A program made the position numbers and the translations under genes. Source: an uncultured Gammaproteobacteria bacterium (lineage in GTDB: Bacteria > Pseudomonadota > Gammaproteobacteria > DRLM01). Taken from it: a DNA stretch of 62,662 nucleotides. The notes below the pieces were generated by a model that saw nothing but the letters and a program-made list of their open reading frames with translations, made no database searches and was not told the origin of the DNA. Where the stretch lies: assembly GCA_947259075.1 (NCBI GenBank), contig CAMYKQ010000021.1, positions 1 to 62,662 on the forward strand, given 5' to 3'. This document shows positions 47,403 to 56,669 of the stretch, piece after piece (within the stretch, counting starts at the first letter, position 1; the number at the start of each line of letters is the position of its first letter).

Positions 47403-47470
47403 GCTACGGCTTTCGCGGAAGAAGGTGTGGGCAGTATAACCTGGCGCGGACTCCGGCTAGTAAAGCAGAC

Positions 47471-48973
47471 CTAGTTTTTGTTCGGACGAGTATAGCGATG
47501 CTTCACGCCCACCGGGAACCAGTCCGGGTCACCCGAGGATTTAAGTGTGATGCGCGGTGTTTGGTATTCGTTGGGCACATAATGGGCGAACTCGCTATTG
47601 AGTCGCCGCAGCTGCGCTAATATTGTCTCGCCGATGCGTTCGCTTTTGGATTCATCGGCGCCGACACCGGGCAACAACTCCACCAAGATGCACAATGCCT
47701 CGTTGCGGTCCTCGGTTTCGATGACTTGCAGTACGAATTTACCGCTGACCCAGTCGCGCAGCTCCGCTTGGTCCAAGCCCACGCTGATATTCTCCGGATA
47801 AATATTGGCGCCGAAATACGAGACGGTGAAATCGGCGCGGCCGAAGAGATAGACGAAGGGTAGCGGCGGGGCGTCGTTGCCCTCAAGTTCATCGAAGGCG
47901 GGGCAAGCCGCCTTGCGCGCGATGGCGCGCATTTCATCGTAGGTGATGAGTCCGCCCTTATCGGCGATGTGGTAGCGCAGCAGCGGCACGCCGTTGTCGC
48001 CGCTCACCACCAGCGTGTTGTCGTCGTGCAGTTCGAAATAGCGGCTGCGCGGGTCGTATTGCACCAGGGTCGGCAGGCGCGATTCACCGAAGACCTCGCG
48101 CGCCAGCGCCGGTCGCGCCGCGAAGAATTGTCGCAGCGCGATGCTGAGCGGGGTTTCATTGCCGAGCACGCCGCCGTCGGCGGTGCCGTACAGCGAGGCG
48201 CTGGCGTAACGCGGGTCGCTGGCGCCGATGCGTTCGCACACGAGGTCGCGCCACTCTTCACTGAAAACCTCGCCGGCAAACACCAGCTTGGCTTGGTAAC
48301 GCGGCCAATCGATATCCTGCGCGCGGCCGGAGTCGATCACGTCTTTGATGAAGGGCGGATAACCCAGCAACACAATCTGCTCGAATTGCGGCCCCAGTTC
48401 CCGCACGGCGCGGAAGATCTCGTCTTTTTTATTGCCCGGCGTCACCACGGTGAGGGGGTAGCCCTTCAGCGCGAGATAGCGGCAACAGGCGGCGGTGAAC
48501 ATGCCGCCCACCCAGGTGCCGAGCGCGAAACACACCACCGCGAGCGTGCTGCGTTCTTGCGCGCGGAAGGCGTTGAACACCTGCTCGAAGCGAAAGGCGA
48601 TGTCGAGTTCCTGCGCCATCGTGCGCGGCCACACCGTGGGCGCGCCGGTGGAGCCGGACGACACCGCGAGCATATCGTTGTTGTCGAGACGGCCGCCGCG
48701 GCAACGCTGCGCCAGCGGGTAGGCGCGCATGTAATTTTGTTTGGTCATCAACGGCAGGTTTTGAAAATCGGTGAGGTGCCGCACGCTGCCCGCATCCGCG
48801 CCCTGCGCCGCGAGAAAAGCAGGGTAGGCGGGCACGTCCTTGACGGTGTCATTAAACAGCGTCAGCAGGCTTTCCGCGGCGCCCTGGTCCAGCTCGCCAT
48901 GCAGGTGCGCCGTTAAGGGTGTATCAAGAAAAGATTGCAGCGCCTTGAGGCTGTGTTGCGCGCGTTCGTGCAT
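47471..48973 (-). CDS. CapK/PaaK-like adenylate-forming enzyme
   Basis: A 500-residue protein related to phenylacetate-CoA ligase and the CapK/F390-synthetase group. The ATP phosphate-binding loop is AVSSGSTGAPTVWPRT (~105); later motifs are SASLYGTADGGVLGNE and the Tyr/Asp hinge LFGRADFTVSYFGANIYPEN (~375). It should activate an unknown carboxylate as an acyl-adenylate. No polyketide, capsule or phenylacetate genes are adjacent, so the substrate cannot be inferred. Confidence 0.78.
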   Translation of the reverse strand: MHERAQHSLKALQSFLDTPLTAHLHGELDQGAAESLLTLFNDTVKDVPAYPAFLAAQGADAGSVRHLTDFQNLPLMTKQNYMRAYPLAQRCRGGRLDNNDMLAVSSGSTGAPTVWPRTMAQELDIAFRFEQVFNAFRAQERSTLAVVCFALGTWVGGMFTAACCRYLALKGYPLTVVTPGNKKDEIFRAVRELGPQFEQIVLLGYPPFIKDVIDSGRAQDIDWPRYQAKLVFAGEVFSEEWRDLVCERIGASDPRYASASLYGTADGGVLGNETPLSIALRQFFAARPALAREVFGESRLPTLVQYDPRSRYFELHDDNTLVVSGDNGVPLLRYHIADKGGLITYDEMRAIARKAACPAFDELEGNDAPPLPFVYLFGRADFTVSYFGANIYPENISVGLDQAELRDWVSGKFVLQVIETEDRNEALCILVELLPGVGADESKSERIGETILAQLRRLNSEFAHYVPNEYQTPRITLKSSGDPDWFPVGVKHRYTRPNKN

Positions 48974-49110
48974 GCTTACTCCGCAGAGGGTGATGATCGC
49001 GGTACTACTTTAGCAGAGACGTAAGTCCGCCGGGACGGCGCGGGACTGCTATCTTTAAAGTGACGAATGAGGGGGTTTTCACAAGGGCGGCAGACCGAAG
49101 GGGGAAGAGC

Positions 49111-49284
49111 ATGGACAAGGGGCTGGAAGACTGGGTGCATGCCAATGCGCACAATGTTTTGCTGGGCATCGAGGTAATGTGGGTCGGTGGATTCCTGGGG
49201 ATCTTCGTCTTGTATTTTTTTATCAAGCGCTGGGTGAAAAAGCAGCCCAAGCAGCCGGATGAGGTCAAGAAACACCCGGATTAG
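49111..49284 (+). CDS. Small single-pass membrane protein, unknown function
   Basis: A 57-residue protein with one membrane helix (VMWVGGFLGIFVLYFFI) and a basic, Lys/Pro-rich C-terminus (KRWVKKQPKQPDEVKKHPD). It is preceded by a good ribosome-binding site, GGGGAAG, which makes expression plausible. I do not recognise a family. It lies 91 nt upstream of ilvD. Confidence 0.55.
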   Translation: MDKGLEDWVHANAHNVLLGIEVMWVGGFLGIFVLYFFIKRWVKKQPKQPDEVKKHPD

Positions 49285-49375
49285 GACGCGCCGCAGCTGC
49301 CCGCGCCGAGTGCTTTCACGTCGGCATTTTGTTATTGTTATGGCCCCTTTGCAGTGAATTCATATCGAGACAGCC

Positions 49376-51229
49376 ATGCCCCAATACCGCTCCCGCACCA
49401 CCACTCACGGCCGCAATATGGCGGGCGCCCGCGCCCTGTGGCGCGCCACCGGCATGAAGAATGACGACTTCGGCAAGCCCATCATCGCCATCGCCAATTC
49501 CTTCACTCAATTCGTGCCCGGTCATGTCCACCTGAAGGACATGGGCCAATTGGTGGCGCGCGAGATCGAGCGCGCCGGCGGGGTGGCCAAGGAATTCAAC
49601 ACCATCGCCGTCGATGACGGCATCGCCATGGGCCACGGCGGCATGTTGTACTCGCTGCCCTCGCGCGAGCTGATCTCCGATGCGGTGGAATACATGGTCA
49701 ACGCCCATTGCGCCGATGCGCTGGTGTGCATCTCCAATTGCGACAAGATCACCCCCGGTATGTTGAACGCCGCGCTACGCTTGAACATCCCCGTGGTCTT
49801 CGTCTCCGGCGGACCCATGGAGGCCGGCAAGGCGCGGGTGCAGGGCAAGATGGTGAGTCTGGACTTGGTGGATGCGATGGTGGCGGCCGCTGATGACAAA
49901 TACAGCGATGAGGAGATCGCCTCCATCGAGCGCTCGGCCTGCCCCACCTGCGGTTCCTGCTCGGGCATGTTCACCGCCAATTCCATGAACTGCCTCACCG
50001 AGGCCCTGGGCCTGAGCCTGCCCGGCAACGGCAGCCTGCTGGCGACCCACGCCGACCGCAAGGAATTATTCCTGGAAGCGGGCCGCGTCGTGGTGCAATT
50101 GGCCAAGCGTTATTACGAGCAAGACGATGAATCGGCCCTGCCGCGCAGCATTGCCAGTTTTGCCGCCTTTGAAAATGCCATGGCGCTGGACATCGCCATG
50201 GGCGGTTCCACCAACACCGTGCTGCACCTGCTCGCCGCCGCGGAAGAGGCCGGCGTCAACTTCACTATGCATGACATGGATAGACTCTCGCGCAAGGTGC
50301 GCCATCTGTGCAAGGTGGCGCCCAGCAGTCAGCAATACCATATGGAAGACGTGCATCGCGCCGGTGGCGTCATTGGCATTCTCGCCGAACTCGACCGCGC
50401 CGGTTTGATCCATCGCGATCTGCCCACGGTGCACAGCGCGACCATGGGCGAGGCGCTGGCGCAATGGGATGTGATGCAAAGCGATAGTTCCAAGGTGCGC
50501 GATTTTTACCGGGCCGCGCCCGGCGGTGTGCCCACCACCCAGGCCTTTAGCCAGAATAAACGCTACGTCGACCTGGATGTCGATCGCGAGAAAGGCTGCA
50601 TCCGCGATTACGACCATGCCTACAGCCAAGAAGGCGGCCTCGCCGTGCTGCACGGCAACATCGCCGAGGACGGCTGCATCGTCAAAACCGCGGGCGTGGA
50701 TGAAAGCATCCTGAAATTCGCCGGCCCCGCGCGCATCTTCGAAAGCCAGGACGCGGCTGTTGAAGCCATACTCGGCAATCACATCAACAAGGGCGACGTG
50801 CTCGTCATCCGCTACGAAGGCCCGCGCGGCGGCCCCGGCATGCAAGAAATGTTGTACCCCACCAGTTATCTCAAATCCAAGGGCCTGGGCAAGGCCTGCG
50901 CCCTGGTCACCGACGGCCGCTTCTCCGGCGGCACCTCGGGCCTGTCCATCGGTCACGCCTCACCCGAGGCCGCCGAAGGCGGCGCCATCGGCCTGGTGCA
51001 GGAAGGCGACAGCATCGAGATCGACATCCCCGCCCGCACGATTCGCGTTGCGCTGAGCGATGACGAACTTGCCGCGCGCCGCGCCGCGATGGAATCAAAA
51101 GGCGCCGCCGCGTGGAAGCCGGTGAACCGTCAACGCGAAGTCTCCGCCGCGCTCAAAGCCTACGCGGCAATGACCACCAGCGCCGCGCGCGGCGCGGTGA
51201 GGGATGTGGGGCAGTTGGAGAGAAAGTGA
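49376..51229 (+). CDS. ilvD: Dihydroxy-acid dehydratase
   Basis: IlvD dehydrates dihydroxy acids to the keto precursors of valine, leucine and isoleucine, using an iron-sulfur cluster. The 617-residue length is that of the E. coli-type enzyme. Cluster cysteines lie in [14 protein letters not shown] (~122) and [17 protein letters not shown] (~192). [20 protein letters not shown] near residue 520 is the C-terminal signature. No attenuator-like leader peptide is seen in the short upstream gap. Confidence 0.98.
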   Translation: MPQYRSRTTTHGRNMAGARALWRATGMKNDDFGKPIIAIANSFTQFVPGHVHLKDMGQLVAREIERAGGVAKEFNTIAVDDGIAMGHGGMLYSLPSRELISDAVEYMVNAHCADALVCISNCDKITPGMLNAALRLNIPVVFVSGGPMEAGKARVQGKMVSLDLVDAMVAAADDKYSDEEIASIERSACPTCGSCSGMFTANSMNCLTEALGLSLPGNGSLLATHADRKELFLEAGRVVVQLAKRYYEQDDESALPRSIASFAAFENAMALDIAMGGSTNTVLHLLAAAEEAGVNFTMHDMDRLSRKVRHLCKVAPSSQQYHMEDVHRAGGVIGILAELDRAGLIHRDLPTVHSATMGEALAQWDVMQSDSSKVRDFYRAAPGGVPTTQAFSQNKRYVDLDVDREKGCIRDYDHAYSQEGGLAVLHGNIAEDGCIVKTAGVDESILKFAGPARIFESQDAAVEAILGNHINKGDVLVIRYEGPRGGPGMQEMLYPTSYLKSKGLGKACALVTDGRFSGGTSGLSIGHASPEAAEGGAIGLVQEGDSIEIDIPARTIRVALSDDELAARRAAMESKGAAAWKPVNRQREVSAALKAYAAMTTSAARGAVRDVGQLERK

Positions 51230-51399
51230 CGAGTTGCGAGTTAGGAGGTATGTTGCGTTTTCACAGCGCACACTGCTGGGCTTAGTGCTTGATTCGGTTG
51301 AATACCAATGACGTTTCTTACTCATTCAGATACCTCTCTGGCGATAACTTTCGCCTGTGGAGAGTCTGATTTCATTAGGCCACTACATGCGCATATTGT

Positions 51400-52941
51400 T
51401 TAACCTTGTTGAAATTCTATTTTAAGCTCAAATCCATCTACTGGTTGTAGTTCGACCTTAATTAGATCTCCAGCACATACCTCTCCTTTACTCTTCATTA
51501 TCGGAATAGCTGATTTAATGGTGACGCTTTTCTGTGGTAGGTCAATTGAATGGCCAAAAATAATTATTTTTTCTGCATCGTGGAGTATAACTATGTCGGT
51601 TGGGTTTCTGTCGCGTATCCATGCTTCGAAACTCTTGGGATCGTGAACCACTAATTCGAAGGATGGGTTTGAGCGTAACTGGCTTTGAGTGTAGCTGCAT
51701 TTACCTTCTAGAATGTCGACGATTTCGATCAGCTTCTTGTGGTCTTCAGCTGTATAAGAAAAACCAGGGACAAATTTTACAGGTAGATTGAAATGGCTGC
51801 AGAGAGTGGCGGCTTTATCAATATAATGAAGCGCTGAGTGAATATCTTTTACTAAGCCCGCATCGCTAATGTCTATGCCTTTGCTATTAACAATTGTATT
51901 GCCATCAACCTCCAAGGACATATGAAGTTCCCACCCGTATGCAAGTTTTTCGAATAGAGATAGTAGTTTCTTGAGGTATGGGAGACGCATAACTTCGTTA
52001 TGTTCCCATTTTTCGAAATTAACACCCAGGTCAATTTTTGCCTCCATTTCCCCCATGAATTTGCGGTAACTTAATGCGAATAGCTGATCGCAGCATTCAC
52101 CTTGAAATCTGAAAGATTTGCTTCCGTAGATTAAAGTGCCCTTTATATCGTCAAATGTTTCTATAACAGATGTTTCTTTATTGACGAGCCAAATCTTTTG
52201 CGTTCCTTTTCTCTCATATGTGCCTATAGTTAATTTTCCATCGTTAAGGATGGAGGATATCTCCGTTAATAGATTTGACCCTTCAAAATGAACTGCGCTT
52301 GTGTGTATTTCGAGTTCTTCGCCGTGCTCAATTAGGCGTTGATGCTTTTCTAAGAATTCTTTGGCGTAATCTCCTAGAATATTCATTGTAAAATTTACAT
52401 CCTCTTTAGCGTGTATTCCGAATATTGTTTCGCCATCATTATGGGAGGATTTAATAAGAAATCGTGGATCTAACACTTCCAAACTTTTTTCCGAAGCTTG
52501 GTGAGTATTGGATATTGCATCCACAATAAATTTCTTTGGAAACCCCGTAAGCGCAGTCGTAAGTGTGTCGATCGTATCGTTTTTGTTGGGAGGTCTTTTC
52601 CCTAGTTCTTGCCGAGCCAGTTCTTCTGCTTCCACTTTCCATTTTTTTAAGATATCTACCGTGAATCGGATGGCGTCTCTATCTATTTGAATAGAGCAGC
52701 CTGAACAAAGCCAGATTGCATTATCAATTGACTTTCTTTCCTTTCGGGTCATTTCTGGTAAATATCTAGGTCCTCCGATGGAGGCGGCGTTTATGTGAGC
52801 TGCTATTCCAATGTTATTTACCTTATCGTTCTTGCTAGACGCAGCGGTTGTGGGAACTCTGCAATCGGGCTTGGAACACCTATTTGCCACCCTGGATTGA
52901 AGTATATTGATTACCGATTTTGGAAAATTATCCCTTGCCAT
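51400..52941 (-). CDS. HNH-type nuclease domain protein, AT-rich orphan
   Basis: A 513-residue protein whose first ~110 residues form an HNH/ββα-metal fold: RCSKPDCRVPTT, GIAAHINAASIGGPRYLP with the first His, and NAIWLCSGCSIQIDRD. The last His of the classic motif is Ser here; the same N-terminal style occurs in defence-associated and orphan HNH proteins. Residues ~140-513 are unrecognised, with no membrane segment. Base composition is clearly AT-richer than neighbours and codon use differs, pointing to transfer. It stands alone between ilvD and a repeat cluster. A role in phage or plasmid defence is possible but unproven. Confidence 0.65.
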   Translation of the reverse strand: MARDNFPKSVINILQSRVANRCSKPDCRVPTTAASSKNDKVNNIGIAAHINAASIGGPRYLPEMTRKERKSIDNAIWLCSGCSIQIDRDAIRFTVDILKKWKVEAEELARQELGKRPPNKNDTIDTLTTALTGFPKKFIVDAISNTHQASEKSLEVLDPRFLIKSSHNDGETIFGIHAKEDVNFTMNILGDYAKEFLEKHQRLIEHGEELEIHTSAVHFEGSNLLTEISSILNDGKLTIGTYERKGTQKIWLVNKETSVIETFDDIKGTLIYGSKSFRFQGECCDQLFALSYRKFMGEMEAKIDLGVNFEKWEHNEVMRLPYLKKLLSLFEKLAYGWELHMSLEVDGNTIVNSKGIDISDAGLVKDIHSALHYIDKAATLCSHFNLPVKFVPGFSYTAEDHKKLIEIVDILEGKCSYTQSQLRSNPSFELVVHDPKSFEAWIRDRNPTDIVILHDAEKIIIFGHSIDLPQKSVTIKSAIPIMKSKGEVCAGDLIKVELQPVDGFELKIEFQQG

Positions 52942-53027
52942 ACCTTAGTTATCCTGGTTTTCAAGCCGTCATTAAGCCAATGTGCTGACCCTATTATCTT
53001 CCATTATCAAGAGGTAATGTCTAGCCG

Positions 53028-53270
53028 GTAGGCGCTGTGCGCACACGGTCACACACCAAATTTATCATAACCGCCTTCGGCCCCAATGGTTTCGCCGCCG
53101 ACTCAACCGATAGTGCACATTTCCAGTCAGGGTGCGCTATGCGCACGCAGTCTCCGGCGTATCCGCCACAACCGCTTTCGGACTTCATGGCTTCACCGTC
53201 CCCAATCGATAGGGTATAGCCGTATGCGGCGATGGAATATCGAGTTATGCGTGCGCATAGCGCACCCTAC
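53028..53270. repeat. Composite repeat: two tandem ~100-bp units plus an inverted 19-bp arm
   Basis: Two diverged units lie in tandem. Unit 1 has GCGCTGTGCGCACAC (53032), AACCGCCTTCGG (53069), CGATAG (53108). Unit 2 has GCGCTATGCGCACGC (53134), AACCGCTTTCGG (53170), CGATAG (53207). The 19-mer GGGTGCGCTATGCGCACGC (53130-53148) recurs perfectly inverted at 53249-53267, enclosing 100 bp, like a small non-autonomous element with terminal inverted repeats. No gene is supported in 52942-53554. Confidence 0.65.
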
Positions 53271-53339
53271 ATTGGGTAATTATGGGTGTGGTTAAACGGC
53301 GTTACACCGTGGCAATGCGTCACGCATTTTTCCAGGACC

Positions 53340-53456
53340 GTAGGGCGGATGCGTGTAACGCGATCCGCCGCATGTGACCGCCGCTAGCGCTGTACATTTA
53401 CTGAATTTTACACAAACTATGCGGCGGAACGTCCTTTGGTGATTCCGCTCTGCCGC
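53340..53456. repeat. MITE-like repeat, copy A
   Basis: Begins GTAGGGCGGATGCGTGTAAC, continues CGCGATCCGCCGCATG and ends with GCGGCGGAACGTCC and TTCCGCTCTGCCGC, an overall imperfect palindrome. It matches copies B (56557-56669) and C (57529-57652) in order and spacing of these blocks. Repeats of this GTAGGGCGGA style are common in proteobacterial intergenic DNA. Confidence 0.7.
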
Positions 53457-53554
53457 ATCGAGCTAAACTATGACGGATTTGAATAGACCAAAGAAGCAAT
53501 CCATGGCGTGGGAGATACGATGCAAGCAACCCCTGCTTGCTGTTGGATCGAGTC

Positions 53555-54241
53555 CTAATTCAGTTTGCTCTTAATGCCCGCGAAGGCACTAAATACCAGC
53601 CACTTCGAAACACTGCGCGTCAGTCGTGACAGGCCGCTGATGTGCAAGGCGCCGCCGGTTTGTGCTGTTGCAAGACTGATGTCGCCCACCCACAGTTGGG
53701 TCAGGGTTCGAAGGTCGCTCTCAAAGCGCACATCGGTATCGAAGCCCGGGTCATCGACACAAAGATCAACCTCGTTATTTTCAATCAGCATCCACCAGTT
53801 GCTATAGGCTTTCTTCAGGTCCGTGAACTCAAAGTGCAGCACCGTGCGGCCTTGCGGCAGGGCGGACGTATCGATGGTGCGGCGCATGTCCCACATTAAT
53901 AATTCGACGCTCAGGTCATCCTTCGACATCTGGCTGCGCACCCAGCGGGCGCCCCATTTGCCGAGATCCATTACAATGGATTCGAGTTCAACTCCCGCCT
54001 GGGTGAGGTGGTACTCCCAGCTTTTTTGATCCTTGGAACGCCTGCGCTCGACCAGACCGCGCGCCTGCAGGCTGTTGAGGCGTTGTGATAGCACGGTGGG
54101 GGAAATCAGCGGCAGGCCGCGCTTGAAATCGTTATAGCGACGGCTGCCGCATAGCAGCTCACGAATCAGCAGCAGCGTCCAGCGCTCACCCAGCGCCTCG
54201 CTGGCCTTGGCGATGGGGCAAAACTGTCCGTAAGCTTTCAT
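53555..54241 (-). CDS. HxlR family transcriptional regulator
   Basis: A 228-residue regulator. The N-terminal winged helix is HxlR-type: FCPIAKASEALGERWTLLLI, RYNDFKRGLPLISPTVLSQR and GLVERRRSKDQKSWEYHLT. The C-terminal ~110 residues resemble a sterol-carrier-like fold seen in some HxlR proteins (tentative). HxlR regulators respond to aldehydes or electrophiles in known cases. The ATG at 54241 starts MKAYGQFCPIAKASE; longer frames would cross the operators. It is divergent from the GFA/nitrilase genes, which it probably controls. Confidence 0.85.
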   Translation of the reverse strand: MKAYGQFCPIAKASEALGERWTLLLIRELLCGSRRYNDFKRGLPLISPTVLSQRLNSLQARGLVERRRSKDQKSWEYHLTQAGVELESIVMDLGKWGARWVRSQMSKDDLSVELLMWDMRRTIDTSALPQGRTVLHFEFTDLKKAYSNWWMLIENNEVDLCVDDPGFDTDVRFESDLRTLTQLWVGDISLATAQTGGALHISGLSRLTRSVSKWLVFSAFAGIKSKLN

Positions 54242-54277
54242 GCTGGGAGTATCCCTTTGTCGCTGGCATAGGTCAAC

Positions 54278-54316
54278 GCTACGTATTATGTAGCTTAAAG
54301 TACGTATTTCGTACTT
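54278..54316. promoter_or_regulatory. Tandem palindromic operators between hxlR-like gene and GFA/nitrilase genes
   Basis: Two similar palindromes lie 21 bp apart: GCTACGTATTATGTAGC (54278-54294) and AAGTACGTATTTCGTACTT (54298-54316). They share the 13-mer TACGTATTNNGTA. The spacing of two helical turns suggests cooperative binding by a dimeric winged-helix regulator, most likely the adjacent HxlR protein. Confidence 0.6.
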
Positions 54317-54377
54317 AACAGCACGAATCGGGTTTGTTTTACTCCTGTACACAGCCCATTAACTGAGGACGTGTATT

Positions 54378-54812
54378 ATGAGCGATGAAAAAATGTATCA
54401 GGGCAACTGCTTTTGCGGGGCGGTTAAATTTACGGTAAGCAATGAGCCGGCTCTCATGGCGTATTGTCATTGCGACTCGTGCCGGCATTGGTCCGCGAGT
54501 CCAGTCAGCGCCTTCACCTTATGGAAGCCTGACAGCGTGAAGGTCACGCAAGGGGTGGACAATATCGGCAGCTATAATAAAACGCCGGGGAGCGCCCGCA
54601 AGTGGTGTAAGACCTGCGGTGGCCACCTCTTCACCGAGCATCCAGGCATGAACTTGACGGATGTGTCTGCCGCCATCATTCCGGATTATCACTTCGAGCC
54701 TGTGCTACATGTGAACTACCAGGAAACTGTGTTGCGGATGAAAGACGGATTACCGAAGCTGAAGGACCTGCCAGCAGCGGCCGGTGGCTCGGGCCTTGAG
54801 CTGCCCGAGTGA
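54378..54812 (+). CDS. GFA family zinc protein
   Basis: A 144-residue protein of the GFA (glutathione-dependent formaldehyde-activating enzyme-like, DUF636) family. Zinc-binding cysteines are seen in GNCFCGAVKFTV, YCHCDSCRHWSAS and WCKTCGGHLF. Formaldehyde chemistry is shown only for some relatives, so the role is open. It is the first gene of a probable two-gene unit with the nitrilase. Confidence 0.85.
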   Translation: MSDEKMYQGNCFCGAVKFTVSNEPALMAYCHCDSCRHWSASPVSAFTLWKPDSVKVTQGVDNIGSYNKTPGSARKWCKTCGGHLFTEHPGMNLTDVSAAIIPDYHFEPVLHVNYQETVLRMKDGLPKLKDLPAAAGGSGLELPE

Positions 54813-54874
54813 TGCGGTGTGTTCGTCATATGGCCGCGCTTGCTGAAAAAAAGAATAACTGAGGAAAATTAAAT

Positions 54875-55810
54875 ATGACCAAGCTGGCTATTGTGCAAAA
54901 GGCACCTGTATTCCTCGACAAAGAGAGGACCATAACACGCGCTGTGAGTTTGGTGGCTGAGGCGGCCCAGAGCGGCGCTGAGCTTGTGATTTTTACCGAG
55001 GCCTTTATTCCCGGTTACCCTGCCTGGATATGGCGTTTGAGGCCGGGTGGTGATTACGGTTTGTCATCAGAAATTCATAACCGCTTATTGAAAAACGCGG
55101 TGAATCTTGAGAGTGATGATTTGAAGCCGCTTTATGATGCGGCGAAACAGCACGAGGTCACCATCGTCTGTGGCATGGATGAAAGGGAAAGCCAGCTAAG
55201 CCGGGCAACGCTTTACAATACCGTGGTGGTCATTGGCCCTGATGGCACCTTAGTAAACCGGCATCGCAAACTGATGCCGACGAACCCAGAGCGCATGGTA
55301 TGGGGGTTTGGTGATGCCACCGGCCTGAAGGTCGTGGATACCCCTGCCGGTCGTATAGGCACGCTGTTATGCTGGGAGAATTACATGCCCCTGGCAAGGT
55401 ACGCTTTATATGCGCAGGGCGTGGAGATCTACATCGCGCCCACCTATGACAGTGGTGATGGCTGGATAGGTAGCTTGCAGCATATTGCGCGCGAAGGCTG
55501 CTGCTGGGTGGTGGGCAGCGGCAATATTATTAAGGCGGGTGACATTCCTGATGATTTTCCCGAGAAGACCCGCTTGTATCCAGACAGCGATGAGTGGGTT
55601 AACCAGGGTGACTCTGTTGTTATCGCCCCGGGCGGGGCGATCGTCGCGGGTCCGATGCGAAAGGAAGAAGGCCTGCTGTATTGTGATATTGATTGCGCGC
55701 GTGTCGCCGAGTCAAAACGTGCGTTTGATGTGGCTGGTCATTATGCCCGGCCAGATATTTTTACACTGCATGTAAACACGAAAATGCAGACACCGGTAAG
55801 ATTCGATTAG
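54875..55810 (+). CDS. Carbon-nitrogen hydrolase, nitrilase branch
   Basis: A 311-residue nitrilase-superfamily enzyme that should hydrolyse a nitrile or amide. The catalytic triad is visible: Glu in VIFTEAFIPGYPAWIW (~48), Lys in RHRKLMPTNPERMVWGFGD (~130) and Cys in TLLCWENYMPLARYAL (~165). PTYDSGDGWIGSLQHIA is typical of true nitrilases. The protein is shorter at the C-terminus than spiral-forming nitrilases of ~340-360 residues. It lies 62 nt after the GFA gene. Confidence 0.88.
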   Translation: MTKLAIVQKAPVFLDKERTITRAVSLVAEAAQSGAELVIFTEAFIPGYPAWIWRLRPGGDYGLSSEIHNRLLKNAVNLESDDLKPLYDAAKQHEVTIVCGMDERESQLSRATLYNTVVVIGPDGTLVNRHRKLMPTNPERMVWGFGDATGLKVVDTPAGRIGTLLCWENYMPLARYALYAQGVEIYIAPTYDSGDGWIGSLQHIAREGCCWVVGSGNIIKAGDIPDDFPEKTRLYPDSDEWVNQGDSVVIAPGGAIVAGPMRKEEGLLYCDIDCARVAESKRAFDVAGHYARPDIFTLHVNTKMQTPVRFD

Positions 55811-55924
55811 GCCTTGCGCCTTGGGCGGAACTGGTTCGCATCGCGGTGTGGATGCAATATTGTTCTACGTACCGTATTGTCAAATTGGCGCAGCAAAAGC
55901 TGCCGGCCGCGAGGGTTCTATGCG

Positions 55925-55959
55925 GCGGCCGACGGGCATGGAATGTTCCCGTCGGCCGC
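55925..55959. terminator. Perfect 12-bp hairpin, possible terminator
   Basis: GCGGCCGACGGG (55925-55936) and CCCGTCGGCCGC (55948-55959) are fully complementary with an 11-nt loop. There is no T-run on either side, so intrinsic termination is not assured. It lies between the converging nitrilase gene and the PEP-CTERM remnant. Confidence 0.4.
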
Positions 55960-56004
55960 TCATTCATTTCACAGGGTTTTTGTCGATCTTTCGCCGTCCG
56001 CGAT

Positions 56005-56556
56005 CTATGCAGAGGCTTGCAGTGGTGTGCGCTCATGGCGCTTGCCGCGGCGTATCACCGCCAGTCCCAGCAGGCTGAGACTCAGCAGCGCCAGGGTGCC
56101 TGGCTCAGGAATAACGGCGGCATTCAACGACAAAACGCTCCCGCTGAGAAAGGCGAGGCCGAAACCCACGGCTGAGCCGTCGGCGACAAAGACATCACCC
56201 GGATCCGTGCCTGCGGGAAGCAGGCCGAGGCTGCCGCCGAAATCGGAGGTGAAGCTGCCGATGATGGTGCCCAAGAGGCCGTCTGTGGACCAGTCGTAAC
56301 TGAAGATGTCGCTGATCTCGTCGGTGCTGCCGGGGATGAGGAAATAAATCGTTCGGCTACCTGCGCCGGACAGGCCAAGGTCTATCCAGCTCCCAGTAAA
56401 GGAAATGGGTCCGCCTGATTCGGGAAAAACCATGCTGCCGCCGGCGCCGACACCGCAGGCGCCATAGGCCGTGCCATTGACTGAAAACCCACCTTCGAAA
56501 TCGCAGGCGCTCACGGTGATTGTGTCGTCCGGGGCGGTGTTGTCGATGGTGAGCCC
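56005..56556 (-). pseudogene. PEP-CTERM sorted exported protein, 5'-truncated
   Basis: About 183 codons of a secreted protein remain: VSACDFEGGFSVNG, SWIDLGLSGAGSRTIYF and a low-complexity Gly/Ser/Asp-rich body, ending in the exosortase signal IPEPGTLALLSLSLLG followed by a basic tail. The frame continues into repeat copy B at 56557 and then into antisense of the next gene, with no signal peptide, so the real 5' end has been lost at the repeat. Confidence 0.75.
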
Positions 56557-56669
56557 GTAGGGCGGATGCGTGCAACGCGATCCGCCGGATGTAACTTTCG
56601 GTGCTGCTGTACACCTACCTAGGTTGCCAAAAATCATGCGGCGGAACGCCCGTTGGGCTTCCGCCCTAC
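56557..56669. repeat. MITE-like repeat, copy B, at a junction of two truncated genes
   Basis: Has 9-bp perfect terminal inverted repeats: GTAGGGCGG at the left end and CCGCCCTAC at the right. Internal blocks CAACGCGATCCGCCGGATG and ATGCGGCGGAACGCC are shared with copies A and C. It separates the 5'-truncated PEP-CTERM gene (left, minus strand) from the 5'-truncated DUF2326 gene (right, plus strand). Confidence 0.78.

Noticed and set aside
53028-53456. CRISPR array
   Set aside because: The repeats are long, few and diverged, without regular short repeat-spacer units, and no cas genes are nearby.
55925-55959. Canonical rho-independent terminator
   Set aside because: The hairpin is perfect but lacks a T-run on both strands, so it is listed only as a possible terminator.
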